Below are positions 33,118 to 42,922 of a stretch of 45,946 nt of DNA, piece by piece; positions within the stretch are counted from its first letter, which is position 1, and every line of letters begins with the position of its first letter. The stretch is from Vibrio cholerae. Lineage in GTDB: Bacteria; Actinomycetota; Actinomycetes; Actinomycetales; Micrococcaceae. Made by a program: the position numbers and the translations under genes. Below the pieces are notes generated by a model. The model was not told the DNA's origin, did not search any database, and was given only the letters and a program-made list of their open reading frames with translations. The stretch covers positions 1-45,946 of the forward strand of contig WNZI01000024.1 in NCBI GenBank assembly GCA_009728235.1. Direction: 5' to 3'.

Positions 33118-33149
33118 GAGAGGGCGGACCCGGAAGGCTCCGCCCTCTC
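33118..33149. terminator. bidirectional terminator after catalase
   Basis: GAGAGGGCGGA (33118-33128) pairs perfectly with TCCGCCCTCTC (33139-33149), followed by TTGTCGTC. It lies between the corrected catalase stop (33090) and the converging SDR stop (33189). Its position supports the corrected catalase end. Confidence 0.88.
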
Positions 33150-33188
33150 TTGTCGTCCTGATCCGGATCCTCCGGCTACGAACGGGCC

Positions 33189-34130
33189 CTATCCCGCAAG
33201 CAGGTCGACAGAGACGTCCCACAGCCGCCGGGCGTTCTCCGGATCGAGTGCGTAGCCGCGGACGCCGGACACCCCGTCGACGATCTCCGCGACGACCTCG
33301 GCCTGCCGGCAGTCCTCCAGGTACAGTCCTCCGATCCCCTCGAGCAACGGCGACGTCGACGCGAGAACCGACGTCGCTGCGCCTTGTTCCGGTGTCTTCG
33401 CAGAGAACCCCGCCGCAACCACCTGCGCCTTCGTGGCGGCCAGCACCTCAGGATCCCAGTAGCGCTGCAGATTGGTCCAGACCCCGCCCGGCATCACGGC
33501 GTTGGCGGTGATGCCGTCGTTCCTCCATCGGCGCGTCGCCTCCACAGCGAGGAGGACGTTGGCCGTCTTCGACTGACCGTATGCCTGCCCGGCGTCGTAC
33601 GGACGGTGATCGAAGAACGGGTCGTCATAGCGGATGTCGGAATTGCCATGGCCACTGGAACTCACGGAGACGATACGCGCCCCGCCGGCGGCAGCGAGCG
33701 CCGGGTGCAACCCCGTGGCGAGAGCGAAGTGCCCGAGGTGGTTCGTCGCGAACTGCAATTCCCAGCCCTGCGGCGTCCGCATCTCCGGCGTGAGCATCAC
33801 TCCGGCATTGTTGACGAGCAGATGCAATGGCGCACTCCATTCCTCGGTGAATCGTCGCACCGACTCCGCGTCCGCAAGGTCCAGCCGTCGGACGCTCACG
33901 GTGGCGCCGGGGCTGGAACGGCGAATGTCTATCGCCGTCCGCTCCCCCGCCTTCACGTCCCGCACGGCCAAGGTCACCTCGGCACCGGCTCCGGCCAGTG
34001 CGCGTGCGGTCTCGATGCCGATTCCGGAGGACGCCCCGGTGACGATGGCCCTCCTGCCGGAGAGATCGACGCCCTCGACGACGTCGTGGGCCGTGCTGTC
34101 CGCCGTGAAGGGCGAGGTGAAGTGAGCCAT
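33189..34130 (-). CDS. short-chain dehydrogenase/reductase (retinol-dehydrogenase-like)
   Basis: A 313-residue [11 protein letters not shown] (nucleotide binding, about 31-38), LVNNAGV, the catalytic Ser in VSVSSSGHG and YGQSK with Tyr and Lys. The longer C-terminus fits the retinol-dehydrogenase/WWOX-like group. ATG 34130 overlaps the stop codon of the upstream SDR (TGATG), so the two are translationally coupled. The substrate is unknown. Confidence 0.88.
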   Translation of the reverse strand: MAHFTSPFTADSTAHDVVEGVDLSGRRAIVTGASSGIGIETARALAGAGAEVTLAVRDVKAGERTAIDIRRSSPGATVSVRRLDLADAESVRRFTEEWSAPLHLLVNNAGVMLTPEMRTPQGWELQFATNHLGHFALATGLHPALAAAGGARIVSVSSSGHGNSDIRYDDPFFDHRPYDAGQAYGQSKTANVLLAVEATRRWRNDGITANAVMPGGVWTNLQRYWDPEVLAATKAQVVAAGFSAKTPEQGAATSVLASTSPLLEGIGGLYLEDCRQAEVVAEIVDGVSGVRGYALDPENARRLWDVSVDLLAG

Positions 34131-34942
34131 CAGCCGAGTCTCGTCGATGAGATACCGCCGTCGATCGCAAGGACGCTCCCGTGCATCATGCGCGACGCGT
34201 CCGAAGCGAGGAAGAGCACGCCCTGTGCGATGTCCTCGGGCCTCACCACCACGCCCGCCGGCGTCGACGCCGTCATCGCATCGAGGACCGCACGGGCCGC
34301 TTCGTTGCCGGGCGTGAGCGTCGCGCCCGGGGACACGGTGTTCACACGCACGCCGTGAGGCCCGAACTCCGCCGCCCAGGACCTGCTCAGCTGCTCGACG
34401 GCTGCCTTGGTCGCCGTGTACATCGCCGCGAACGGACTGCCCACTGACGCCATCCAGGAACCGACATTGATCACGGCCCCGCCTCCGGCCACCGCCATAC
34501 CCGGCAGGATCGAGGCGGCGAGGACATGCGGGGCGCGGACATTGACGGCCAGCATCGCATCGAGCTCATCGTCCTCCAGCTCAGCGGTGGCTGTAGCGGG
34601 GTAGATACCGGCGTTGTTCACGAGGATGTCGATACGGCCCCTCAGCAATCCCGTCGCGTCGGCGGAGAACTGTCGGAGCCCGGCGTAGCTGCCGGCCAGA
34701 TCGACGGGGAGGAACTCGGCCGCGCCCCCACCGGCCTTGATCCTGCCGACCACATCCGCTCCACGGGTCCTGTCGCGGCCACTGACCACCACGGTGGCTC
34801 CTGCGCTCGCGAGGGTGAGTGCCACGGCCTCGCCGATCCCGCTGGTGGAACCGGTCACGAGGGCCGTCCGTCCCTCGAGCGGCCTGCTGATGGAAGCCGC
34901 GTCGAACGGCGAAGGGCGGCTGGTGGTGCTGTTCGTCGTCAT
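34130..34942 (-). CDS. short-chain dehydrogenase/reductase (FabG-like classical SDR)
   Basis: A 270-residue classical SDR: TGSTSGIG (30-37), LVNNAGIY, the Ser-Tyr-Lys triad in VGSWMAS and YTATK, and a PGATLTPGN loop, ending VLAIDGGISSTRLG. It starts a two-gene operon. A TAGACA hexamer stands 6 nt before ATG 34942 with the spacer TGGAGC, identical to the spacer before the divergent regulator at 35043, which probably controls this operon. Confidence 0.88.
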   Translation of the reverse strand: MTTNSTTSRPSPFDAASISRPLEGRTALVTGSTSGIGEAVALTLASAGATVVVSGRDRTRGADVVGRIKAGGGAAEFLPVDLAGSYAGLRQFSADATGLLRGRIDILVNNAGIYPATATAELEDDELDAMLAVNVRAPHVLAASILPGMAVAGGGAVINVGSWMASVGSPFAAMYTATKAAVEQLSRSWAAEFGPHGVRVNTVSPGATLTPGNEAARAVLDAMTASTPAGVVVRPEDIAQGVLFLASDASRMMHGSVLAIDGGISSTRLG

Positions 34943-34948
34943 GCTCCA

Positions 34949-34954
34949 TGTCTA
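34949..34954 (-). promoter_or_regulatory. TAGACA -10 element of the SDR operon
   Basis: TAGACA, TGGAGC, ATG on the minus strand. The last base departs from TANNNT. Confidence 0.4.
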
Positions 34955-35030
34955 CGGCGCTACGGACGGATGAGCCAGATCGTGGTGGACCTGGGCATGT
35001 CAGGGCCATGTTGCTCCACGCCTCAGGTTC

Positions 35031-35036
35031 TAGAGT
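35031..35036 (+). promoter_or_regulatory. TAGAGT -10 element, leaderless start of the XRE regulator
   Basis: TAGAGT, TGGAGC, ATG 35043. No separate ribosome-binding site is present beyond GGAG in the spacer. Confidence 0.5.
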
Positions 35037-35042
35037 TGGAGC

Positions 35043-35885
35043 ATGCCCGCCGACCGCCTGCAGCTTGGGGCCTTCCTCCGTTCCCGCCGTGACGGCATGA
35101 GCCCGGTCGAGGCCGGCATACAGGCCTTTCCCGGTGCACGACGTGTTCCGGGGTTGCGCAAGGAGGAGCTCGCCGTGCTGGCCGGCGTCAGTGCCGACTA
35201 CTACAGCCGATTGGAACAGGGGCGGCAGGCGAACATCTCGCAGAGCGTCCTCGATGCCCTTGCCCGGGCGTTGCACCTCGACGACGTTGAGCGCAAGCAC
35301 CTGTTCGCGCTAGCACATCCGTCGGTGCGCACCCGATCGGGTGTCGGTGCCCCGCAGCAGGCTGATCCGGGACTGCTGCGGTTGATGACTGCCCTGGATC
35401 ACATCCCCGCGCTCGTGCTCGGCCGCCGTGGCGAGGTCCTCGCCACGAACGCCCTCCTGACCGCCGTCCTCGGAGAACTGCCGCCAGGCTCCTCGTTCGT
35501 CAGGTTCATGTTCTTCGACCCTCTCGCTCGCGAACGGATCGTCAACTGGGAGCATTTCGCAGCGGCATCCGTCGCAGCGCTGCGGGGCGAACTGGGCCGG
35601 CACCCGCACGACGGTCTGCTGGTCGCGTTGATCGACGAAATCAGAACCGGTGATCAGGACGCCGCAACGTGGTGGAACCACCACGGCGTACAGGACTACG
35701 CGTCAGCCGCCAAGCGGATGATGCATCCGGTGGTGGGCGAGTTGTCCTTCGACATCGAAACGGTCATGCTGCCGCACAACACCGATCAGGTGCTCGTCGC
35801 CTATACGGCCCAGCCCGACTCGGGGACGGCGCGGAAACTGCCCTTCCTCGCCAGCTGGAGCGTGCAGGGCTCGGACCGGCCCTAG
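35043..35885 (+). CDS. XRE regulator with MmyB-like ligand-binding domain
   Basis: A 280-residue regulator. LGAFLRSRRDGMSP at the N-terminus, PGLRKEELAVLAGVSADYYSRLEQGR as the helix-turn-helix, then a PAS-like MmyB domain from about 105 onwards (DHIPALVLGRRGEVLATNALLTAVLG; ... VLVAYTAQPDSGTARKL). Family members in actinomycetes usually flank and control a short-chain dehydrogenase or another oxidoreductase, matching the divergent SDR operon. Ligands are thought to be fatty acid-like for the MmyB fold; that cannot be tested here. Confidence 0.88.
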   Translation: MPADRLQLGAFLRSRRDGMSPVEAGIQAFPGARRVPGLRKEELAVLAGVSADYYSRLEQGRQANISQSVLDALARALHLDDVERKHLFALAHPSVRTRSGVGAPQQADPGLLRLMTALDHIPALVLGRRGEVLATNALLTAVLGELPPGSSFVRFMFFDPLARERIVNWEHFAAASVAALRGELGRHPHDGLLVALIDEIRTGDQDAATWWNHHGVQDYASAAKRMMHPVVGELSFDIETVMLPHNTDQVLVAYTAQPDSGTARKLPFLASWSVQGSDRP

Positions 35886-35966
35886 CCCGGAGGGTTCCAG
35901 GAACGGGTGTCTGTGCTCTCGTTCACATCCGCCGGTTTGTGGCACTCCGGGTCCCGGTTCCGGTGA

Positions 35967-35972
35967 TAACTT
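35967..35972 (+). promoter_or_regulatory. TAACTT -10 element, leaderless start of the YitT protein
   Basis: TAACTT, GCCGCC, ATG 35979, without any ribosome-binding site. Confidence 0.5.
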
Positions 35973-35978
35973 GCCGCC

Positions 35979-36617
35979 ATGAGGACCGATTCCGCATCCC
36001 CTGACCTCGCTCGGACAGATCCGATCGTCAGGCACTCCCTGCTCGAGGACGTCCTGGGTATCGTGACCGGGACGTTCACGGTCTCGCTCGGACTGTTCCT
36101 GCTCACCACCAGCGGCGCCGTCACCGGTGGTACCGCCGGGCTTGCCCTGCTCCTGAGCTATCTGGGCGGGCTGCCCTTCAGCGTCCTGTTCTTCACCGTC
36201 AACGTGCCGTTCTTCGTGCTCGCGGTCCGGAAGAAGGGCTGGGACTTCACGCTGCGGACCATGGTTGCTGTGGCGCTCGTATCGGGGCTGTCCTACCTTC
36301 ATCCCCTGGCACTCGGCGGACTCACGCTGGACCCGCTTTACGCGGCCCTCGGCGGGAACCTGCTCGCCGGCGTCGGACTCCTGATCCTCTTCCGGCACCG
36401 AGCCAGCCTCGGCGGCTTCAACATCCTGGCGCTGATCCTCCAGGAGCGCCTGAACTGGCGCGCAGGGTACGTGCAGATGGCACTGGACACATCGATCGTG
36501 CTCGCCGCCTTCGCCGTCGTCGAGCCGGCCGGCGTCCTGCTGTCCGCCGTCGGTGCGGTACTGCTGAACCTCGTCGTGGCCCTCAACCACAGGCCGGGGC
36601 GCTACCTCGGGGCGTGA
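35979..36617 (+). CDS. YitT family membrane protein
   Basis: A 212-residue protein with five or six transmembrane helices. LEDVLGIVTGTFTVSLGLFLL and the glycine-rich SGAVTGGTAGLALLLSYL mark the YitT_membrane family, and a second glycine-rich segment, SLGGFNILALIL, is its repeat. The family function is unknown. The protein lacks the soluble DUF2179 domain found at the C-terminus of Bacillus YitT, and ends at a short basic tail. Confidence 0.85.
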   Translation: MRTDSASPDLARTDPIVRHSLLEDVLGIVTGTFTVSLGLFLLTTSGAVTGGTAGLALLLSYLGGLPFSVLFFTVNVPFFVLAVRKKGWDFTLRTMVAVALVSGLSYLHPLALGGLTLDPLYAALGGNLLAGVGLLILFRHRASLGGFNILALILQERLNWRAGYVQMALDTSIVLAAFAVVEPAGVLLSAVGAVLLNLVVALNHRPGRYLGA

Positions 36618-36641
36618 TCCCCGGGGCAACGCCCCCCCTCA

Positions 36642-39206
36642 TCAGGCCGGAACCGCTTCCTTCTCCTGCTGCGTGTCGTCGCTGTCCGCGCGGACGAGCT
36701 TGGCGCCCTCGACATCGACGTCGGGCAGGATCCGCTCGAGCCACGCCGGAAGCCACCAGGCATGCTTCCCCAGCAGGTACATGGCCGCAGGAACCAGCGT
36801 CATGCGCACCACGAAGGCATCGAGCAGCACACCGAACGCGAGCCCGAACCCGATCGGCCGCACCATGGCCAGGTGCGAGAACACGAACCCCGCGAAGACG
36901 GACACCATGATGATCGCCGCAGCAGTCACCACCCGCGCTCCGTGGCTGAAGCCGATCCTCACCGCCGCCCTCGGGTCGTCGCCGTGGACGAAGGCCTCCC
37001 GCATGCCGGACACCAGGAACATCTGGTAGTCCATCGCGAGGCCGAAGAGCACTCCGATCAGGATGATCGGCAGGAAGCTCAGGATGGGCCCCGGGTTCGT
37101 CACCCCGAAGAAGTCCCCGAGCCAACCCCACTGGTAGATGGCCACCGTCGCTCCGAAACTCGCGAGCAGGGAGAGCAGGAAGCCCGCCGTGGCGATGATC
37201 GGTACGAGGATCGAGCGGAAGACGAGCAGCAGCAGGATCAGCGACAGCCCGACGACGATGCCGAGGTAGAGCGGCAGGGCCTCCATGAGCTTGGCGGATA
37301 CGTCGATGTTGGCCGCGGTCTGCCCGGTCACGGCGATCGCTACGCCCGTCTCCTCCTCGAACTCGTCCGTCGCCGCCCGTAGGTCCCGCACGAGGTTCTC
37401 CGTGGTCTCACTCGCGGGGCCCTCCTCCGGGATGACCTGGAAGATCGCGGTGCGTCCATCCTCGCTGACCGTCGCAGGGACGGAGGCGGCGACGTCGGGC
37501 ACCTCGAGGAGGCGGTCGTTGACGTCGAGGCGGAGCTCGGTGGCTTCGGTCTCGTCGGATGTCTCGGGGAGCGAGCCGACGACGATGAGCGGCCCGTTGG
37601 TCCCCGCACCGAACTTGTCGCCGATGGTGCTGTACGCCTGGAACGCCGTCGAATCGGCCGGTTCGGTACCGCCGTCGGGCAGGCCCACCCGGAGTTGCGC
37701 GGCGGGCACGGCGATCACACCGAGCAGGACGACCCCGGCCAGGACCGTCAGGACGGGCTTCCTGGTGACGAAGCCGCCCCACCCCGCACCCTTCGCTGCA
37801 CGCTGGTCCGCCACGGAGTTCCCGTTCTCCGCCGCGTCGAGGGCGGTGGCGGAATGCTTGCTGCCGTGATTCTTCGCCCACCGGCGCTTCGACACGACCC
37901 GCCGGCCCATCAGCGCAAGGAGTGCGGGCGTGAGCGTCAGGGCCACGATCACGGCCACCGCGACGGTCCCGGCGGCAGAGAGCCCCATGACCGTCAGGAA
38001 CGGCAGTCCGGGAACGGCGAGCGCCGCCAGGGCGACGACCACGGTGATGCCCGCGAACAGGACGGCGTTGCCGGCAGTCCCGGTGGCCCGCGCGATCGAT
38101 TCCTGGAGTTCCATGCCGCGCAACAGCTGCGTGCGGTGCCGGTTCACGATGAAGAGTGAATAGTCGATACCCACGGCGAGGCCGAGCATGAGCGCGAGGA
38201 CCGGCGAGATGCTGTTCATCTCGATGATGCCCGAGAGGGCGAAGGTGAGCCCGACACCGACGCCGACGCCGATCACCGCCATCAGGAGCGGCAACCCGGC
38301 GGCGACCAGGGTGCCGAGCATGAGGATGAGCACGATGGCGGCGACAGCGAGGCCGATGGCCTCCGTCGCGCCGACGATGCCGGAGACGTCCTCGACGATC
38401 TCCTTGCTGTAGTCGACCGTCACTCCAGCAGCCTCTGCCTCTGCAGCCTGCTCCTGCACCGCTTCGCGCAACTCGGGCGTGACGCCGTTGATCTGCTCTT
38501 CGAACTGCACGCTCGCGACGCCCGTGGAACCGTCCTCGGACAGCAGGCTCACCCCGGAGGTGGCCTCGAGCTGCCGCTGGGCGAGGTCCAGTTCGGTCCT
38601 GCCGGACTCGAGCTGCGCCCGGCCCGACTCCAGTTCGGTCCTGCTGGCGTCCAGCTGCGCCTGTCCCTGCGTGAGCTGCTGCTCGGTGGCAGCGGCTTGG
38701 GCCCGGGGCAACTGCCCTCGAGCCTGCTCGAACTGCGTGCGCTGCTGGTCGAGCTGTGCCTGGCCCTGCTCCAGTTGCTCCTCGCCCGAGGTCAGCTCCT
38801 GTTCGCTGGCTTCGAGCTCGGCGCGCCCCGATTCGATCTCCTGTCCACCGGACGCCACCTGATCGGCGACGTCGAAAGGATCGACGACTCCCCGGACCCC
38901 GTCGAGCTCGGCGATGTCAGCGAGCGCGGTCTGCACGCCCTCGCGCTGTTCCGTGGAGAACGCGGATCCGTCGTCCGTGGTGAACACCACGGTTCCGGTG
39001 CCGCCGACGGCCTCCGGGAGCTCGTCCCGCAGACGGTCGGAGATGCGCTGGGACTCGGTTCCGGGGATCGTGAAGTTGTTGGTCAGCGTGCCGGAGAAGG
39101 CGACCGCGGCCCCGCCGACGGCCAGCATGATGGCGAGCCACGCCGAGATGACCCACCACCGCCTCCTGAACGCGAACGAGCCGAGCCGGTAGAGCAGAAA
39201 AGCCAT
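36642..39206 (-). CDS. MMPL/RND-type transporter with extracytoplasmic heptad-repeat insert
   Basis: An 854-residue MMPL protein with two six-helix halves. The signature GLAVGIDYSLFIVNRHR is in the first half and GLAMDYQMFLVSGMREA in the second. A large loop after helix one contains a long heptad-like Glu/Gln/Leu-rich stretch (about residues 120-220: repeated SGRAELEASEQEL, QLDASRTELESGR units), likely a coiled-coil hairpin outside the membrane. Relatives export lipids or drugs. ATG 39206 has AAGGAC. It follows its TetR regulator by 48 bp and is presumably repressed by it. Confidence 0.9.
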   Translation of the reverse strand: MAFLLYRLGSFAFRRRWWVISAWLAIMLAVGGAAVAFSGTLTNNFTIPGTESQRISDRLRDELPEAVGGTGTVVFTTDDGSAFSTEQREGVQTALADIAELDGVRGVVDPFDVADQVASGGQEIESGRAELEASEQELTSGEEQLEQGQAQLDQQRTQFEQARGQLPRAQAAATEQQLTQGQAQLDASRTELESGRAQLESGRTELDLAQRQLEATSGVSLLSEDGSTGVASVQFEEQINGVTPELREAVQEQAAEAEAAGVTVDYSKEIVEDVSGIVGATEAIGLAVAAIVLILMLGTLVAAGLPLLMAVIGVGVGVGLTFALSGIIEMNSISPVLALMLGLAVGIDYSLFIVNRHRTQLLRGMELQESIARATGTAGNAVLFAGITVVVALAALAVPGLPFLTVMGLSAAGTVAVAVIVALTLTPALLALMGRRVVSKRRWAKNHGSKHSATALDAAENGNSVADQRAAKGAGWGGFVTRKPVLTVLAGVVLLGVIAVPAAQLRVGLPDGGTEPADSTAFQAYSTIGDKFGAGTNGPLIVVGSLPETSDETEATELRLDVNDRLLEVPDVAASVPATVSEDGRTAIFQVIPEEGPASETTENLVRDLRAATDEFEEETGVAIAVTGQTAANIDVSAKLMEALPLYLGIVVGLSLILLLLVFRSILVPIIATAGFLLSLLASFGATVAIYQWGWLGDFFGVTNPGPILSFLPIILIGVLFGLAMDYQMFLVSGMREAFVHGDDPRAAVRIGFSHGARVVTAAAIIMVSVFAGFVFSHLAMVRPIGFGLAFGVLLDAFVVRMTLVPAAMYLLGKHAWWLPAWLERILPDVDVEGAKLVRADSDDTQQEKEAVPA

Positions 39207-39254
39207 GGGATGTCCTTGCGAGAGGTGGTGCGGACTGTGGGGGCGGACGGAAGG

Positions 39255-39965
39255 TCAGGAGCCGGGCAGCTCGGAGTGCGCATCGGGGGTCGCGGCACGA
39301 GGGGCGCCGTCGGGTGCCGGATCACCGGGGGAATCGGCTGCGGGGTCGGCGAAACCGTCACGGAGCATCGTCAGCGCAGCCAGGATTCGCGCCTCGAGCT
39401 GCTGACCCGAGTCCGGAGCCGAGTCGGGAGTGTTCGCTGCCCAGTCGCGCATCGCCGCCTTGGTGCAGGAGAGCACGGAACCGACGAGAGCAGTGAGATA
39501 GAGGTCCGAGGCGCCGGCACCGAGGCGCTGGCGCATCCCCTCGACGATCCGGGCTTCGGCACGTTCCCACGCGTGCAGCTGGGCACGCAGGAGGTCGGGG
39601 TTGCTGCCCGCCATACGGAACAGCTCGCCGTGGTGGGACAGCCCTTCCATCCTGGTGGTCTCGGTGAAGGCGAGCACGATGGAGTCGAAGAGTGGTTCGT
39701 CGTGAGGCATGCGACCGAACACGTCCAGCGCCAGCTCGAGGAACCCGTCCGTGCGGGCCGTCAGGGCGTCCTCCGCGCTGTGGAAGTAGTTGAAGAACGT
39801 GCGGCGGGAGACTCCGGCCCTCGCGGCGATCTGGTCGACGGTGAAGGCGCCGGGGCCGACGGAACGCGCGAGGTCGAACGCGGCGTCAGCTATCGCGCGA
39901 CGCGTGTCGATCTTGTTCTGTTCACGGCGACCCAGGGGCTCCGTGTTGTCGGTTGAACTCAGCAC
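39255..39965 (-). CDS. TetR-family regulator of the MMPL transporter
   Basis: A 236-residue regulator. The helix-turn-helix is at about 20-65 (GAFTVDQIAARAGVSRRTFFNYF). The ligand domain follows, and the last 35 residues are Pro/Asp/Ala-rich and disordered. GTG 39965 is chosen because a TACGCT hexamer lies exactly 6 nt upstream and the HTH then sits at normal distance. A 15-bp palindrome just upstream is the likely operator. Confidence 0.9.
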   Translation of the reverse strand: MLSSTDNTEPLGRREQNKIDTRRAIADAAFDLARSVGPGAFTVDQIAARAGVSRRTFFNYFHSAEDALTARTDGFLELALDVFGRMPHDEPLFDSIVLAFTETTRMEGLSHHGELFRMAGSNPDLLRAQLHAWERAEARIVEGMRQRLGAGASDLYLTALVGSVLSCTKAAMRDWAANTPDSAPDSGQQLEARILAALTMLRDGFADPAADSPGDPAPDGAPRAATPDAHSELPGS

Positions 39966-39971
39966 GGACCA

Positions 39972-39977
39972 AGCGTA
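39972..39977 (-). promoter_or_regulatory. TACGCT -10 element, leaderless start of tetR
   Basis: TACGCT, TGGTCC, GTG on the minus strand. Confidence 0.5.
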
Positions 39978-39986
39978 AGGGGGAAT

Positions 39987-40001
39987 TTGCACGCCGTGCA
40001 A
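39987..40001. promoter_or_regulatory. palindrome TTGCACGCCGTGCAA, probable TetR operator
   Basis: A perfect 7-bp inverted repeat around one base, 9 bp upstream of the regulator's -10 hexamer and 82 bp before the aldo/keto reductase. It is well placed to cover the -35 region of the tetR-mmpL operon. Confidence 0.7.
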
Positions 40002-40082
40002 CGAACTATTTGCCTCCTGACCCGCATCAGGGGCCGGGAGTAGCCTGTCGGAGGCATCAACTCACGGAAGAAGGCATCACGC

Positions 40083-41057
<975 letters not shown>

Positions 41058-41078
41058 CTGCCGGCCTCGAAGGGGTGG

Positions 41079-41810
41079 TCAACCGGGACTGCGTTGCCCA
41101 TCCCGACGGGGAAGGCTCCCCGTCGTCGCGAGCTGATCGGCGACGGTGAGGAGCTTGACGTTCGTCTCGGCGGACACATCGGCCAGCAGGATGAAGGCCT
41201 GCCCTGCGGTGAGGCCGTAGCGTTCCATCAGGATCCCCTTCGCCTGGCCGATCAGGTCGCGGGTCGCGATCGCGTCCTTGAACTGGTGCAGTTTCTGGGC
41301 GTCCGCGAAGGCGATGGCGGCATGGGATGCGACGAGGAGTCCCACGTAGTCGGACTCCTCGGTGAAGGCTGCCGGCCGCCGACTCACGAGGTTGAGGGCT
41401 CCGAGGTTGTCGCCCTGCACGAAGAGCTGGAAGGAGAGCATGCTGCCCGCTCCGGCGTCGGCCGCCTTCGAGGAGAACTCGGGCCAGCGATCCTCGGTCC
41501 GCATGTCCGGCACGCGTACCGTCTGTTCCTCGTACACGGCGCTCAGGCAGGGACCCTCGCCCGTGCGTTCCTGCAGCAGGTCCAACGTGCGGGCCAGTTC
41601 GCCCGACGGCGCACGGGACTCCACCCTCCGGCGCCCGAGGACCAGGGTGATGGAGGCTTCGTCGGCACCCGGCACGAGCTGGACGGCGGCGCGTACCAGC
41701 CTCTCCAGCACGGCATCCTCGGAGACCTCCTGCTGGAGGGAACGGGCGAGCTCACCGAGCCTTCCTGCGAGATCCTGTTCCGAAGCAAGCCATTCGTCGT
41801 CGTTCGCCAT
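41079..41810 (-). CDS. GAF and ANTAR domain transcription antiterminator
   Basis: A 243-residue RNA-binding regulator. A GAF domain spans about residues 25-165 (VPGADEASITLVLGRR, TGEGPCLSAVYEEQTVRV, MLSFQLFVQGDNLGALNLV). An ANTAR domain follows (FKDAIATRDLIGQAKGILMERYGLTAGQAFILL), three helices that bind paired hexaloop RNA hairpins to prevent termination. The target transcripts are not identifiable here. ATG 41810 has GAGGAGG upstream. Confidence 0.92.
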   Translation of the reverse strand: MANDDEWLASEQDLAGRLGELARSLQQEVSEDAVLERLVRAAVQLVPGADEASITLVLGRRRVESRAPSGELARTLDLLQERTGEGPCLSAVYEEQTVRVPDMRTEDRWPEFSSKAADAGAGSMLSFQLFVQGDNLGALNLVSRRPAAFTEESDYVGLLVASHAAIAFADAQKLHQFKDAIATRDLIGQAKGILMERYGLTAGQAFILLADVSAETNVKLLTVADQLATTGSLPRRDGQRSPG

Positions 41811-41995
41811 CGGTGGGCCTCCTCGCTTCCGTCCGCACCACCATGCCCGGCACGTTCCGGCCGGGCACCGGCCCAGCGGCTCGCAGGCTGCGGACCCCCA
41901 CCCTAACAGCGCCGCACCAGCATCGATCCACGGCCCGGAACCCGTATGCTCCCGCTCGCCGCCAGGAGCCGAGGGGCGTAGTTCAGTGCAAGCTG

Positions 41996-42001
41996 TACCA
42001 T
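41996..42001 (+). promoter_or_regulatory. TACCAT -10 element, leaderless start of the CDF transporter
   Basis: TACCAT, CGGGGC, ATG 42008, without a ribosome-binding site. Confidence 0.45.
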
Positions 42002-42007
42002 CGGGGC

Positions 42008-42922
42008 ATGGAATCCCATCACCATGAGACGGTCGGCGCCGGTGGTCGGCGGCCACTCGCCGGCGCGCTCGCGATCACGCTCGGAGTGTTCGTCCTCCAG
42101 CTCATCGGAGCGCTGTGGACAGGCAGCCTCGCACTCCTCTTCGACTCCGTCCATGTCCTCACCGACGCCGCAGGCCTTGCCATGGCGCTGGGTGCGGCGA
42201 CCCTCGGGGCACGGCCTGCCACCGCTCGTCGCTCCTGGGGATTCCGGCGGGCCGAGGTCATCGCCGCCCTGCTGCAGGCCGCGTTCCTGCTCGCCGTCGG
42301 GGCCTACGTGCTCGTCGAGGGCGTGAGGCGCGTGATCACGCCCGAGGACGTCGCGGCCGAGGGGATGGTGGTCTTCGGTGCTGTCGGACTCGCGGGCAAC
42401 CTCGCGGCCCTGGGACTCCTCGCCCGGCACAGGACCGCGAACTTCAACCTGCGGGCAGCCTTCCTCGAGGTCCTCAACGATGCTCTCGGTTCCGTGGCGG
42501 TCATCGTGGCTGCCGTCGTCATCCTGCTGACCGGATGGATGAGGGCTGACGCCGTGGTCGCCCTCCTCATCGGAGCCCTCATTATCCCGCGCACACTCCG
42601 ACTGCTGCGGGAGACCATCGACGTGCTGCTCGAATCAACGCCGGTGGGCATCGACCTCGAGGAAGTACGCGCCCATATCGCCCGGCTGCCACACGTCCGC
42701 GACGTCCACGACCTGCACATCAGTCAGATAGCCACCGGACTTCCCGTGCTCACCGCGCACATCGTGGTGGACGACGACTGCTACCGTGACGGCTCGGCCC
42801 ACGCCGTCCTCGACCGGCTCCAGGAATGCGTGGCCCGCCACTTCGACGTCAGCATCCATCACTGCACCTTCCAGATCGAACCGCTCGGTCACGTCTCCCA
42901 CGAGAGGGAGCTGACGCACTGA
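42008..42922 (+). CDS. cation diffusion facilitator (Zn/Cd/Co efflux)
   Basis: A 304-residue, six-helix CDF transporter. Helix two contains the metal site DSVHVLTDAAGL (His49, Asp53), and helix five has EVLNDALGSVAV, where Glu replaces the histidine usual in ZitB-type exporters. A His-rich N-terminus (MESHHHE) and a C-terminal cytoplasmic domain (VRDVHDLHISQIATGLPVLTAHIVV) follow. It likely exports divalent metal from the cytoplasm. The stop overlaps the start of the metal sensor gene (TGATG), so transporter and sensor are coupled. Confidence 0.9.
   Translation: MESHHHETVGAGGRRPLAGALAITLGVFVLQLIGALWTGSLALLFDSVHVLTDAAGLAMALGAATLGARPATARRSWGFRRAEVIAALLQAAFLLAVGAYVLVEGVRRVITPEDVAAEGMVVFGAVGLAGNLAALGLLARHRTANFNLRAAFLEVLNDALGSVAVIVAAVVILLTGWMRADAVVALLIGALIIPRTLRLLRETIDVLLESTPVGIDLEEVRAHIARLPHVRDVHDLHISQIATGLPVLTAHIVVDDDCYRDGSAHAVLDRLQECVARHFDVSIHHCTFQIEPLGHVSHERELTH

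Noticed and set aside
31604..33511. Catalase extended by an Arg/Pro-rich C-terminal domain
   Set aside because: The extension passes through a terminator hairpin and is antisense to an SDR; a one-base frame correction gives a normal catalase end.
34981..35000. CCTG-N7-CAGG as operator for the XRE regulator at 35043
   Set aside because: Only four matched base pairs, expected by chance in GC-rich intergenic DNA.
36623..36635. GGGGC-AAC-GCCCC as terminator between yitT and mmpL
   Set aside because: Only five base pairs with no U-run; too weak to annotate.
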